Source of the DNA: Rhynchospora pubera
Lineage: Eukaryota; Streptophyta; Magnoliopsida; Poales; Cyperaceae
Reading direction: 5' to 3'
Length of the DNA stretch: 64,000 nucleotides
Assembly: GCA_028095005.1 (NCBI GenBank)
Contig: CM051459.1
Span: 204,887,902 to 204,951,901 of the forward strand
Below are positions 34,086-47,900 of this stretch, piece by piece. The position numbers and the translations under genes were made by a program. A model generated the notes under the pieces. The model was given only the letters and a program-made list of their open reading frames with translations, did not search any database and was not told where the DNA came from. Each line of letters begins with the position of its first letter. Position 1 is the stretch's first letter.

Positions 34086-37000
34086 CATTAATTATACTTC
34101 AACTTCCAACAATTTTTTTTTTTTGTGATTTTAAATTGTGATTGTGTGTTGTGCTTTGGGATGTAAACTTGACGTAATTTTGCTTCATTCTGGATTGTGG
34201 TGCTAGTAGTTAAGGTTGTGTAGGTCTTTAGATTTTGCCTAGCTAGGTTAGTTTGATAATTAGGTTTGTTTAGATGGGATTCTCTGCTTTTCAGTTCATC
34301 CCCTTTTTCGTTTGTATGATACTCTTTTTATTTCTATGGATATCTATCTCAGGCAACTTTCATAAAAAAAAAAACCACATAATTTTTTTTATCAAATTTT
34401 CAATGCATTATAATTTATATATGAATTTAACTTTATTAAAAGGCATTTAAATTTTTTGCTTGTGTCCCAACTCCCAACTCAAGTGAGCAATGTGAACACT
34501 ACTTAGATATTTAGCATTTAGAGGATTATTTTGAACTTCAAAACTATCTAATTTAGAAATAAAATATCAATGTATTAATCAAACAGTTCGAATATTATTC
34601 ACTGTGTGATGCAGAATTGCTGCAATAACATAATTACATAAATTAAAAAAAAAATAATTTAACCAAAAAAAAGGGGAAAAAATAAATGCAGGTCATCATT
34701 GAGTAAAGAAGAAGCAATGCTCGTAAACAAAGACATTCGATTCCATATTTACAACAGTACCAACGCCTTTACCTATCGAAAGCGAAAAAACGGATCATGA
34801 AATTTAATACAAGGAAAAAAGAAAAGAGCAATTTGATGGAAGACGCGCTACCTAGAGCTGTTGCCTGTTGACAAAAGAAGCAAAGCGTTGGTAATGGTAC
34901 AGACAGCTCATGGGAACACAGTTTGAAACATAAAATGCATCGGTCGGTGTAATTGGTAGCAACTCTCCGCAAACTTAGATTCTTCCATCCAAGCATTTAA
35001 AAATAATGGTCCCTGACTAAAAAGCTCATAAATACTAAAATGCCTGATGACAAGATCAAAACGGACACAGGCCAGATGAAATAGACATCTCTCAAATTTA
35101 AATGCATTTCCATGCTGCAAATGTAAAAACAGCATTTGGCTTGATTGCAACGTGTACGAGTAAATTTTGTTTATTGTGTTGAATATTTAATGCAATTTCA
35201 AAGTATGATAGAAATCTTTACGGTTCACAAAAAAAAAACTTTTATAAAAAGAAAACACGGTTTTTTGACGGTTAGTCGTTCCAGGCAAATTTCAAAACAT
35301 GTTTCTGGAGAGATATCGCTATTATGGATTAATTTTCAGCCTAGAAAGAAGACTAGAAAATTACCTGATGATGACCTCTGATGCTGATTTAGAAAATAGT
35401 TGGTTCAGAAAATGATTTCACATATTAATTAAGGATGAACCTTTGGTTATGCTCGCTACTTGTCGGTACCATATTAACTTTTTTATATTGTCATCGACTT
35501 TTATCCTATCTGGGAAATGCATATTCTGATATCTACTGTGCAGAACTTTTATTTTGTTTGAGGGATCAAATGATGGTAATATTTTCTAGATTATAATTTA
35601 TTATAATTTCTGGTTCAACAAGAGAATTAAATCACCAGATGTAATTTGTAATCATATTTTTTGGGCCCAAACTGGCTCAACATTTTTTTGAGTTGAACTC
35701 TGCAAAATTAGTTATTATATAATCTCCATCAATGATTCAATACAAAAGATGTTGTGGCAACAGAAAGACAGAGCTCGCATATGTGAGCCTGAAAGGTCCG
35801 TAAACACGGATATTTTAACAGAAAAATTAAAAATAATATTAAAATATTATTAATTTCGGAAATACTACTAAAATAATCAAAATTATATAAATAGGTTCAC
35901 AATATCTTGTTTTGAAAAACCGATACTGATATTGTTCTTTTAAAGAATATTAGCCTTACAGCATTTTAAGTTAAAAATTTGATGGTTTTTAATGTTTTTA
36001 AATAAATTTAATGTATTTTATTGATGAAAAAAGTATTATATATTTGTTTGTAATACAATTCATTTGTAGTTTGTTTATTTTGTATTTTTTATATGTAGTT
36101 TAATTATTTCCTATAGTTGAAAATCAGAGCTGATAAGAATCATCTCCAATATTCATCATCCCCATCATTCCCTTAGATTAAATGCATTCCAAAAAAAAAA
36201 AAGAGGGGAGTGAGGATGAGAGGATGGAAGGAGCGACACAGAGCGATATTAACTTCAACAATTACACATTAACTTCAAAAGTTACATATTAATTTCCCCA
36301 GTTATATATTAACTTCAACATTTAATATATATAACTAGAATAGTTACGATATTAACTTCAATAGTTGTAAATATTAACTTCAACAGTTATGTTATTAACT
36401 TCAACAATTATATATATTAACACTTAATATATATAACTAGAATAGTTATATATATTAACTTCAACAATTATAAATATTAACTTCAACAGTTACGATATTA
36501 ACCTTAACAATTATATATATTAACACTTAATATATATAAATAGAATAATTATATATATTAACTTCAATAGTTATATTTATTAACTTCAACAGTTATGTAT
36601 ATTAACTTCAACAGTTAATAGATGGCTGGATAATTAATGATATTTAATATGTAACGATTGAAGTTGATATGTAAATGTTGAAGTTAATATATAACTATCG
36701 AAATTACATATTAAGGAGGCGCGAAGCACAAGGATGGAGAACGAGAGCGAAGCAGAAGGGCGGAGATACGCATGGATGATCCTTGTCAAAAATAGAAAAC
36801 GTGTTACCCTTGGATTCTATCATCCTCATTATCCCATGGAATCCTCATTAATTAACCAGCGTTATCATTAATAGAAGTCCAGGGATGATAGAATCTTAGG
36901 AATGGTCTGAAGCGATTCCGATTGTAAATTGATTATTTTTTTAATATAAATATTTTTTATAAATAATATAGTCATTTTTAAATAATAAAATTCATTCAAC

Positions 37001-37286
37001 ATATTAGACACAAAAATAAAATATATATTTAGATATTAGCCATTTCACCAATTCGGCACGGTTTTTAATTTTTAATTTATTTATTTTTAAAAAATTATAT
37101 ATATATATATTAAATAGAATTGCATGGTTTTGGAATTCATTATATCTTAATGTATTTATGTTTTATTAATTTTATTTGTTTATTTTAGTTGTTTAATTTG
37201 TTTGGTATACTAGTATAGATATCACATGTATGTCACATAAAAAAAATTAAAGAAAATAAAGAAAAATCATACAAAATATATATTTT
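34086..37286. other. Intergenic AT-rich region, no gene seen
   Basis: No convincing ORF. The stretch 34700-35150 is slightly GC-richer and could be an old exon or UTR remnant, but I find no protein match in any frame. The minisatellite at 36245-36720 lies here, framed by weakly inverted sequences around 36130 (CATCATCCCCATCATTCCC) and 36890 (CAGGGATGATAGAATC). Confidence 0.45.
36245..36720. repeat. AT-rich minisatellite (ATTAACTTCAACAGTTAT unit)
   Basis: About 17-20 imperfect copies of an 18-25 bp unit ATTAACTTCAACAGTTAYRT run from 36245 to 36620, with higher-order variants containing ACTTAATATATATAACTAGAATAG. Between 36645 and 36715 the unit reappears in inverse orientation (GTTGAAGTTAATATATAAC). 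Confidence 0.85.
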
Positions 37287-37498
37287 GAACACTATAACTT
37301 CAAATAGGAATTACTTTTGACAGTAACGTCCGTTTAGGGCGTATGACCATAATCCAGAAAGCTCTCAACGAGATCTACAAGATTTAGTGGAGTTTATCTC
37401 GTAACAACCATTTTCGAGGTAAAAAATACTGTCTGAACTTCCAAAACCCACTTTGAAAGTTTAGAAATCTAAAAATAACTTAAAACTACTTTAGTTAG
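37287..37498. repeat. Dispersed repeat shared with 14785-14995
   Basis: Second copy of the repeat described at 14785-14995, in the same orientation, standing just upstream of the tandem array. No coding content. Confidence 0.75.
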
Positions 37499-37589
37499 TT
37501 TTTCATCAGCACAAAAAGGTTATTAGACAAGAGATGTGATGTTGCTTTTTTTTTTGAAACCATCAGGTGTAACTGGGTAATTTTTGAGT

Positions 37590-40500
37590 AATGAAATTGG
37601 TTGAGTGTTACATACAAAGTAATGTGATGCGGCTTTTTTTGAGGTCAATACTGGTAGTGGTATTTGAATGATATGTTATAGTTCAAAACTAGTATTCTAA
37701 ACACAAAAAGGGCTCTAAAAATAATTAAGAAAATCAATAAAAAGTAAAAACAAATAACCTTGGATTGAAAACACAGGGAGTAATGAACCAGCATAAATTC
37801 GGTTACAATTCTGTTAAGTTGACAAGCTTAGATGCTCAAAACCCACATCAAGTATTTTCAAGAATGAAGTTCAAACTGGTTAAAATTTTAGTGATATGTT
37901 TATTACTCATGATAGCCTCAGTCACATCCTTAGTCTAGCAATAGAAGTCCTCAAGTTAATCTCTTCAATTTATCTTCAATTATGGAATAATGTATGGAGA
38001 TAGAACTTAGCAATGATATTCGCCATACTCGAGGGGATGTGAAACCTCACCAGCTTAACTTGCTTAGGTCAATAGGAGAGGAACTTCCAGATCATTAGCA
38101 ATTCATTCTAAAACCAAACTAAAGGAGGTTTGATAAAATTTGAGAAATTTTAATTTCAGTTTCAAGTGAAAATTATGCAAAACGTACTTTAAAATAAAAA
38201 AAATTGAAAAAAAGAAAAAAAAAAGATGATATGAAGTATCATTATGTCATTTCGTTAATAAAATCCATTAAAAAGGAAAAAAAATATAATTATAATCATA
38301 TATATATTTTAATTTTGAAACGAGGCATGGATTTCTAATCACTATATGTAGCCTGCCTAAATTATATTTTAATCAGTATATATAAAGACTGCATATGTTA
38401 TTTAAAATAGATTTTAAACACCATATGTAATCTGCATATGTTATCTAAACTATATTTTTAATCTCCATATGTAGTTTGCATACAACATATTTGGTATTAT
38501 GAAAAATATTATAAGATTCCATATGAAGTCTAGCGTAAATGGTTTTTGAATCCCAAATTTTGTTAAAAAACACATTCGATTAATTCAAATTTTGTTAATC
38601 TAGTGCAACCATGGATAATTGCATCTAATCTGTCATCTAACGCATTGTCATAATTTTTTAGGGACAAGAACTCTAACCCACCACATAAAGCTACGACATC
38701 CAACCAAGACCCTTCACTTTTACAAACACCTCAAATTACCCAGCAATAGATTTTAATGAGAATCATATGGGGATGACTTAGGGAATCTAATGCAAGGCCC
38801 AAATCAAGGATATGATGACAAAGGTCAAGAAAGAAATCAATCAAGAGGGGTCACAAAGAAAGTAAGGTATTGAGGTTAGCTGTGGTTATTATCGAGAGTT
38901 CGAGACAAGGCTGTTTTTTTTTTTTGGGAAAAAATAAGCTTGTGGATAATTATAAATAGGGATGTTGCCACTGCGTGGAGAGCTATCAAATAGGGGCAAT
39001 TGACTGCGAGTTTGATCGGTGTTTCATTAATATTGGAAAAGTTGATTTACCTTAGTTGAACAAAAATGAAAAATAAATGAAATTGATTTTTGATATTAAT
39101 ATACTAGTAGTGATACCTAATGTGTTGAATGATATGTTATAGGTCAGAATTGGTATTCTAAACACAAAAATATCAAAAACAAGCAAAAAAAAAGAGCTCT
39201 AAAAATAATTAGAAAATTGATTAAAAAAAAACTAACATTGGATTGAAAACACAGGGAGCAATGAACCAGCATAAGTTCTATTACAATTATGTTAAGTTGA
39301 CATGCTTAAAGTCTCAAAACCCATCACCAGCATTTCCAAGAATCAAGTTCAAATTGGTGAAGCTTTCAGCGACATGTTTATTATTCATGATAGCCTCAGT
39401 CACATCCTCAGTCCATCAATATAATTCATCAAGTCAATCTCTTCAATTTATCTTCCATTAAGGATTAATGGAAGGAGATAAGACTCGGCAATGATATTCT
39501 CCTTACTCAAGTGGAACGTGAAACCTCACCAGTTTAACTCGATTTAGCTTGGGCCAATGGGAAGGGAACTTCTGCATCATCAGCAATCTATTCTAAAACC
39601 AAACTAAAGGAGGTTCGATAAAATTTGAGAAATTTCAATTTCACTTTCAAGTATGCAAATGTACTTTAAAGAAACAAAAGAAAAAGAAAGAAAGAAAGAA
39701 AGAAAGATGATTTGAAGTATCATTATATCATTTTATTAATAAAAACCATTAAAATATATGTATAATTATAATCACATATGTATACTTTAATTTTTAAAAT
39801 GAGACATGAATTTCTAATCAGTATATGTAGCTTGTTATGTTACCTAAACTATATTTTAATCAGTATATAAAATCTGCATATGTTATTTAAAATAGATTTT
39901 AAACACCATATGTAATATGCACATGTTATTTAAAATTAAATTTTTAATCACCATATGTAGCTTGCATACAACATATTTAGTATTATGAAAAATATTATTA
40001 GATTGCATATGAAGTCTAGCGTAAATTATTTTTAATCCCTAATGCAGTTACTGAAACACATTCAATAAATTCAATTTTTGTTAATGTAGTGCAACCATGG
40101 GTAATTGCATCTTACCTGTTATCTAACGCATCGTCACAATTTTTTAGGCACAAGAACTCTAACCTAGAACATAAATCTGTGGCATCCAACCTAGACCTTT
40201 CATCTTTATAAACACCTCAAAAATTATCCAATAATAGATTTTAATGAGAATGGTACGAGGATGACTTAGGGATTCTAATGTAGGGCCCGAATCAAGAATA
40301 TGATGGAAAAGGTCAAGAAAGAAATCAATCAAGAGTGGAAATAAAGAAAATGAGGTATTGAGGTTAGCTGCGGTTCTTATCGAGGCACGACCTTTTTTTT
40401 GAAATCTTGTGGATAATTGTAAATAGGGATGTTGTCCACTAGGTGGAGAGTTGCCAAATCGGGGTAATTGATTGCGAGTTTGATCAGTATTTCATTATTA

Positions 40501-41768
40501 TTGGCAAACTTAGTTTACCTAACTCGAACAAAAACTAAAATAAGTGAAATTGATTTTTGGTATCAATGCCGATAGTGATACCCAATGTATTGATTGATAT
40601 GTTGCAGTTTAAAACTAGTATTCTAAACACAAAATTATCCAAAATGAGAAAAAGTGCTCCATAAACAATTAATGAAATCGATAAAAACAACTGGTTTTGG
40701 ATTGAAAACACATGGACCAATGAATCAGCATAAGTTTAGTTACAATTTTGTAATGTTGACAACTCAGAGGCTCGAAACCCATCAAAGACATTTCTAAGAA
40801 TCAGGTTCAAACTGGTTAAGCATTTAGTGACAAGTTTATTGCTCGTGATCGCCTAAGTCACATCCTCATTCCAGCAACGAAAATCCTCAAGTAAATCTCT
40901 TTAATTTATCTTCAATTCTGGAATAATGGATGGAGATAGGACTCGACAATGATATTCGTCTTGCTCAATGGAAATTTAACCTCTCCAGCTTAACTCGATT
41001 TAGCTTGGGCCAATGGGGGAGCCGGGGAGGAACTTCTGGACCATCAATAATTCATTCTAAAACCAAACAAAAGGAGGTTTGATACAACTTGAGAAATTTC
41101 AACTTAAATTTCAAGTGCCTAAAATGCAAAAATCCTTTAGAATAAAAAAAAATAGAAAATAAAGAAAGAAAGAGAGATAATATGAAGTAATATTTTGTAA
41201 TTTTATTAATTCATACCATTAAATAAGAAAAATTATAATTATAACCATATGTGTGTATTTTAATTTTAAAAAGAGGCATGGATTTCTAATCAACATATGT
41301 AGTCTGCATATTTTATCTAAATTATATTTTACTCAGCATATAAAGTCTGCATATGTTGTCTAAGCTAGATTTTGATCACTATATGTAGTCTACATATGTT
41401 GTCTAAACTAAATTATAATCAACATATATAGTTTGCATGCAACATACTTAGTATTATGCACAATATTTGTCGAATTGCATATGAAGGTCACTTTAAACGG
41501 TTCTTGAATCACTAATTTTTAGTCACTGAAACACACCCGATTAATTCAAATTTTGTTAATTTAGTGCAACCATGGACAATTGCATCCAATCTATCATCTA
41601 ACACATTGTCATTTTTTTAGGCACAAGAATTCCAATCCACCACATAAAGCTATGATATCAGAACGAGCCCTTTCACCTTTACAAAGACCTAAAAAATTAT
41701 CCAATTATAGATTTTTAATGAGATTGGTTGAGTGTTACATACATAGTAATGTGATGCGGCTTTTTTTT
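37590..41768. repeat. Large tandem array: 2.8 copies of a 1.46 kb unit, flanked by 50 bp direct repeats
   Basis: The marker ATTCTAAACACAAAA falls at 37694, 39155 and 40620, giving periods of 1461 and 1465. Copies run about 37640-39100, 39101-40565 and 40566-41723, the last one cut short. Shared blocks include TTGGATTGAAAACACA, CCTCAGTCACATCCT, CTCTTCAATTTATCTTC, AAACCAAACTAAAGGAGG, TCTAATCA(C/G)(T/C)ATATGTAG and ACTCTAACC. Identity looks to be about 80-85%. A 50 bp sequence (GGTTGAGTGTTACATAC..., then GTAATGTGATGCGGC) bounds the array on both sides (37590-37640, 41718-41768). The unit has no long ORF. Confidence 0.88.
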
Positions 41769-41829
41769 TGTCAAATATTATAATAAATTTTTTTAAAATT
41801 TTTGTTGGATATTACTATGTATGTAACAC
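41730..41829. repeat. Inverted repeat GTGTTACATACATAGTAA at the array's right edge
   Basis: GTGTTACATACATAGTAA (from 41732) is followed by its exact inverse ending at 41829. The same word, with one change, opens the left flank of the array at about 37605. It may be the terminal inverted repeat of an element that contains the array; no clear TSD was found. Confidence 0.6.
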
Positions 41830-41860
41830 GAATATTGTTGGCACGTGAGGGTGAGGGATT

Positions 41861-41911
41861 CTTTTTTAAAGATAAATTGGGTGAAGCCTCCAAATTTATT
41901 TTAAAAGTAAA
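41861..41911 (-). mobile_element. SINE 3'-tail-like sequence next to Helitron B
   Basis: On the - strand, directly after CTAG, the sequence runs TTTACTTTTAAAATAAATTTG, then GAGGCTTCACCCAATTTATC, then a short A-run. This resembles the SINE 3' domain that follows the end of Helitron A. No SINE 5' half was found at the other end of element B. Confidence 0.5.
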
Positions 41912-44900
41912 CTAGCTATCGCATCGCGCTTCGCGCGATGTAAGTTTAATATGCAGTGATTGTAGTGTCCAGGTTAGAAAGGGATTTTTTTTTTTAAGGA
42001 AGAGTGTAATCTGTAATGGATGTGTATAGTTTGAAATCATTTCTGAATGCTGTTATATGGATAAATTGAGAAAGTATTTTTGCCTGAAAATAAGAGCACA
42101 GGAACGAAACAGGTAGATGGAAGAACTATCCAAGGTAAATAGATGCATAAATTTAGAAATCAGTAAATAACGGCACCAAAGAGTGGTGCAAACATAAGAC
42201 TATTTGGCCTACGATACTTGTTTTGTTTTTTAGAGAGCTTTGCGAGATATAAATCTCTTTTGTTTAGAATTGTTAGGGATACAATAAAGGCATGCTATCC
42301 CATTGTCAGGGATCAAACTGTGATGTAAAAAGTGACTGGTACCAGTTTGGTACCAAATTGAGCTTCAATACTGGTACAATAAAGGCATGCCATCCCATTT
42401 TTCTTTCTTGATCAATACAGCTCAAAACTCAGTTAAAATAATTTGGCTGCTCCATAGCAATCAATCAAAAATGATGAAAAAAATCCTTGACAAAAGAATA
42501 CCCTATCATTTCAAACGGTCAGCCGAAAAAATTATGATCACATACAAAAGAATTGCATAGATAGTCTTGTAACAGTAGATATGAGAGTAACTATGACATC
42601 CTAGGTTGTATATTCGATAAATCCATCCAATCTGACATCGAATATATAAAAAAAAAATTTGTTGCTTCACTCAGATATAAATATTTCATGCTAGTTTGAT
42701 TCCGCATGAACTGACAAAATAACTAACTATAGACATAAATCATTCGAACTCACAATCGTATGTAAGGGTTGCACTTTCATTTCTCTCTTGCCTTGGTCTT
42801 TTCAAGCTGTATCTGCAAACATGTAGGAATTTTGACATTTCTATTAATTAGTTGGTCGCCTCCCCACCAAACAACGCAAAGGAAAAATAACAATAATACG
42901 TAAAATATATCAGAATAACTTTTTCATAGTTTTTTCTGATGCTAATAAAAAATAAAGCACATATAATGCAGGATTTTCATGCACCGGTTTTCTACTTGAA
43001 AACAACTTTCAGGAGTGTACAGATCAGACTAATTACCAACCATATCATTGATTAGAAAAGATAACTCCTCTGCCAAGAAAAACGTATCTATAGACTCAGA
43101 ACTCAGAAGTGACAATTCGTGATAGAAAGACGCTTGTAAACTTGTTACATGGCACTCTTTGTTGCTATTTTTATAGCAGTTGTTAAACTATAGGAATGAG
43201 TACTAATAATGAGTAGCAAATTATTTGACTGAGGATGATCTGATATAAATATTAAATAGCATCTCAAAACCACCAGAAACACATCGATATTTCAACCAAG
43301 TCCATTGTTGTCGTAACGGTAGAGCCCATCCTACAATCATGATTAATAATTGTTAGAATTCCATGTTATGAAAAACCAAACACAATTGTCAAATTATTCA
43401 AATAGGTTCCAGAATTCTTCTAGCCATACACTTTTTAGTCCAGATTTGCCTTTTAGAATATGCTCAAAATTTTTATGTCATTGTAATAAATAAAAAAATA
43501 AATCACATAGGTATCATCTTGCTCCAACACCTATGGGTAAACTACTTTCTAGTTTGTTAATGATACTAAAAGAAGCAAAGTATTTACAAAAAAAAATATG
43601 ATAGAACGATATATTGAGATTCCATAGACACTAAACCTGATAATTTAATTGGATTAAATGGCAATTGGATAGAAGATTAATACCTTTTTTTTTTTGCTGA
43701 TGTCCTTGACAACTTCATTCTAACCTTAATCACTTCAATTCAGCATCCGAGCAAGAATGAAGCTGGAGCTGTACTGATGCTTAAACCATTTTTTACCAAA
43801 CAGCCCTAGAAAAAGGAAAAATTCCTTTTATTTTATGGAATTTAGACAGAAATTTAATTAAAATCAGAAAATGAGGTTGAATAATCAGAAAGACAAACAA
43901 CACTTATCCATGGCAATGCATTCAATATTTTATCAAATTTATTAAATGAAGTGATACACGAACAAAAAATTCAGGCAATGCATTTCCCAAATCCGACTCG
44001 GCAGAGCCTAAATCTTTTAACAATGGCCCTAGACACCTTTCAAAACCCTCTTTGAAGTTGATCCATCGTAAAAAATCCTCTTTGCCCTCTTATTTTGTTT
44101 TTAAGATTTTTTCTTAATGACTATCATCATAGTGAAAAAAAACGCCGGATAAAATAAGTACAAAATTGAAGATGATAAAACCATACCTACTGAGCTAATG
44201 CATGCATCGATCATCTTTTGATAAGGAAGATAAACCATTTCAAAGACATAACTGGCAGAAATTAGAGAATGTGATTGACCAATGATTAGAATACCAGGTG
44301 TATAGGGAGTTTGAATCTGAAAATAGAGCTCCTCATCCTCGAGCAAGCTACATAATTCGCTATAACAGACTGATCCAAAGAATAGAGTTCAGCCTAAATT
44401 TGTATCTCATGATCAACATGCGCAAGTACAATCCGTAATTGAAAGAAATACCACACCAATCTGAAAATTTTTCTATTTTTTTTTGTGAGCACCAATGGTA
44501 GGTACATCCAAAGTTTAATTTAATAAATTAAATATGAAAACCTCAAACTACTTACAATCCCAGTTATATACCTAGATAGGATGCAAAAGAGAGGAAATTC
44601 TGCAAGAAATTAAACGACGATACCTCGAGCAAATTGGAGAAGATGTTACTGCTGATTGAACACCTCCACCAAACTGGAGCACCATCAAACTCAAATTGAC
44701 ATTCACAACCTGCGAAGAATGAAAGCACATTATTTGGCAAGAAATTATAGAAAGCAAAAGAAGGAATGCGTCAATTTCAGAAGAATCGAGCAAAAATCAA
44801 AAGAAAAACAGAGAAAATAATAAAATCCTTTTATTGAACAAAAAAGAAAACTTGTGAAATAGATGAAATTAGAAGGAAATAGCAATCGTTCACTCCTACA

Positions 44901-47900
44901 CTGTTGCCGATCGTGTTCTCTCCCTCTTCCCAGTCACCGAATGTTGTTCCATTTTCTTTTTTTTTTGCTTTGCTAGGAAAGTTGGAACATCCATCGAGAA
45001 ATAGGTTGTCGAGTCGAGCTGTCCTATTTCCCATTAGAGCCTGTCGAGTTTAATTCTTTTTTACTATATCAACAAAGAAAAAAAAAACTTTATTGAAGCA
45101 AGAAATAGTATGTGCATATACCATGAATCAAAATCATGACAATCTAAGTTGAGCTCTCATATTCCCACCAGAGCCTGTCGAGCTGTCCCGTTCTGTCGAA
45201 ATGTCCTTTTTCCCCCCTCCTGTTTGGATGATCAAAATAAAAGAAAGGAAAATATGTCTAATTAATAACAAATTACCATTATGATCTTCACTCACGCATG
45301 AACGAAAATATCCCATTGTCATTCATTTATATCTAGTCCTCATACAGGTATGCATATGATTTGTACCGACATACCAACCTCAAAGCCAGTTTAAAGCCCA
45401 CGGAATTGACAAAAAAAAATGCCTTTGACATGTGCCCAAAAGTTCAGTTTGCAATATCAGTATGAAAGAATTAGAATTCATATTTAAATCCTTGGTTTGT
45501 CTTTGACATGTACCCGAAGAAAAAAGTGTTCGGTACCACTGTACCAACCTCAAAGCAGTACCACACGATATAAAGTCATAAAAATAGGGATTACAAAATA
45601 AATGACATCTAGAGAGTGAAATAGAAAAAACTATGCCATATAGTTACCAATAAATAAAGAAATGAGTCGATATAACTATGCAACCTCCTATTCTGGTAAC
45701 TGGTACAACTAACCGTACACCAGTGCAAGCAATCTTGCACCAGATGTTAAAATGTACTTGTAAAAGCCAAACGGGTAGTTAAAAATAGTAAATGTTAGGA
45801 GCTTCACAACAGAACACAAAATAGAATAAAAGCTGACATATTTCCATATTCAGCAACATTTGTTGTAACTCTTTTGGTTCAGCTTAGATCCTGCTGTCCA
45901 CATTTGCTGATTCTACAATCGAAAAATCTAAAAGGTGAAATTGAGCTAACATGAAAAAGAATTAAGAAATCAGGCGTTGTATAGACTGTCACCTGCCAAT
46001 AATGGAAATTCAATTCATCAAATTCTATGCTCCACCACTTGCAGCTTGTGTCTTCATTCGGCTTCTGTACCATCAAAGGAAAAGAAAACTAAAAATCAGT
46101 AGAAGCAATACTAATAACTAATTATAGAGGGTAATAAGCATGAGATAAAGGCAAACAAAGATTAAGAGGCGGAATACTAATAAAAAAAGCATGAGATAAA
46201 GGCAAACATATATTACAGATTAATTTATTGAGACCCATATCTTCTAAAAATTCACCAGCGAACTGAAAATTCAGCAAAATCAAATTTCTTGTGAGAATAT
46301 ATTCTCCTACAAAACCAAGCAAAAAAATAGTATAAATATAAACGACATGTACACAACATGTGACAGCTGAATACTCAGTGAGCAGAGAAAAAAAGCACCG
46401 AATGTTCTTTAATAAATTGAACTACGCATGCTACACTGGCAAAGGACTAAAACTAATAGCTTCTTTCTGATGATGCTTCTTTTCTGAAGCGAAGGACCAA
46501 AACTAATAGGTAGTCGAGCAGAACAAAAAAAATCTGACAATGTACTAAACAGCGCAAACTACGGCAACAAATAATAAAGAAGACGATGAGAGAAAGAACA
46601 TACCCAGCAAGCAATGAGGAGCAGCGCAGAGAAGAAGAACGGCGAGCAATGAGGAGCAGGGTAGAGAAGAAGAAGGTGCAGAAAAAGAAGAGGAAGAACC
46701 TGCAAAATAGAAAACTGAAGATCACAAGGAAAAAAATATAATGCAAAGAAACATAAGGGGAAAAAAAATACAGAGCAATGAAATAGGAGAATGTGCAGAC
46801 AAAATGAAAAAGAAACAACAAATAAGGGAAAAAAAGACAATGCATGACCAGCCTCATATAGTTCAGGAGGAGACTTTGCCGATGGAAAGCAAGTTCCTAC
46901 TATGATGCATAAACAGAATACGCCCCCTTTATTATTTTTTCTCCTGAAAGTGTAAAGAGGCATAAAATGAAACAACACTGCTGGCATAGAAAAGAAAAAC
47001 AACCCAAAAAAACAGGATGAGAAAGGACTGTTGATATAGTCAATTGAGGCAGACTTCTTTGTTGACCGGAGACAATTTCTGACTCCGAAGAGGAAATAAA
47101 AAAACATAGAAGAAAAGAAACAGGACTGTTATCTGATAGGAAAATAGGAAAAAAAGAATACTGTTCCAAGCAGAAAAAATAGAAGCGCAAAACTATTATC
47201 TGATAGGCAAAGAACTTCCTGATCCACCAACATGGAGCATGAGAAAACCATGAAATTGTTTTGCTGGTGGTACATCTGTCTCATATACTATCTAAGCTGG
47301 TCAATGTATGAAGGAATAATCAACAAAGAGGTTCAGCGAGGCACACCTAGAGCCAGCATCACTCTTTTGCGACACAGAACAGGAGAAAAACTGAATACAG
47401 ACAGCAGGAAGGAGAAAAACTGACTGTAGACAGCAGGATTTTTTTTGGCACACGGAACAGCTAGAAAAATAAAGAACAGCCAAGGAAGAAAACCAAAAGA
47501 GGGGAAAAAATAAAAAGAAAACATACCTGGAGAGCTGCAGCTGGCGAAGCAATGAGAAGAGCTGTGCAGGAGCCGTGCAAAGCAAGAGCAAAGAGACGAA
47601 ACCTGCAGACGAAAAAGAGAAGACATCTTTGAAGATCAGAAGAAGCATAACTGAGCCAAAAAAAAGAAAAAAAGGGACACAGACTGGCACAAACTATGAG
47701 CAAGACACAAAAAGAGAAGGAACAAAAGAAGGGGAAAAGCAATCGGCAAAAGATACCTTCGTCGGAAACAAACGGAGCATAAGAAGGGAAGAAACAGCGC
47801 GAGAAAGGAAGCGGCGACCTCCCCAAAGCAACAGTGGCGTGCAGAGGCTTCTGGAGACCCCATAAGGCGCCTGCTTTCGGCCGTACATGTTGGAATGACG

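Noticed and set aside
34769..35381. Three short ORFs on both strands in a slightly GC-richer patch.
   Set aside because: No splice-compatible frame or recognisable motif joins them, so I cannot support a gene.
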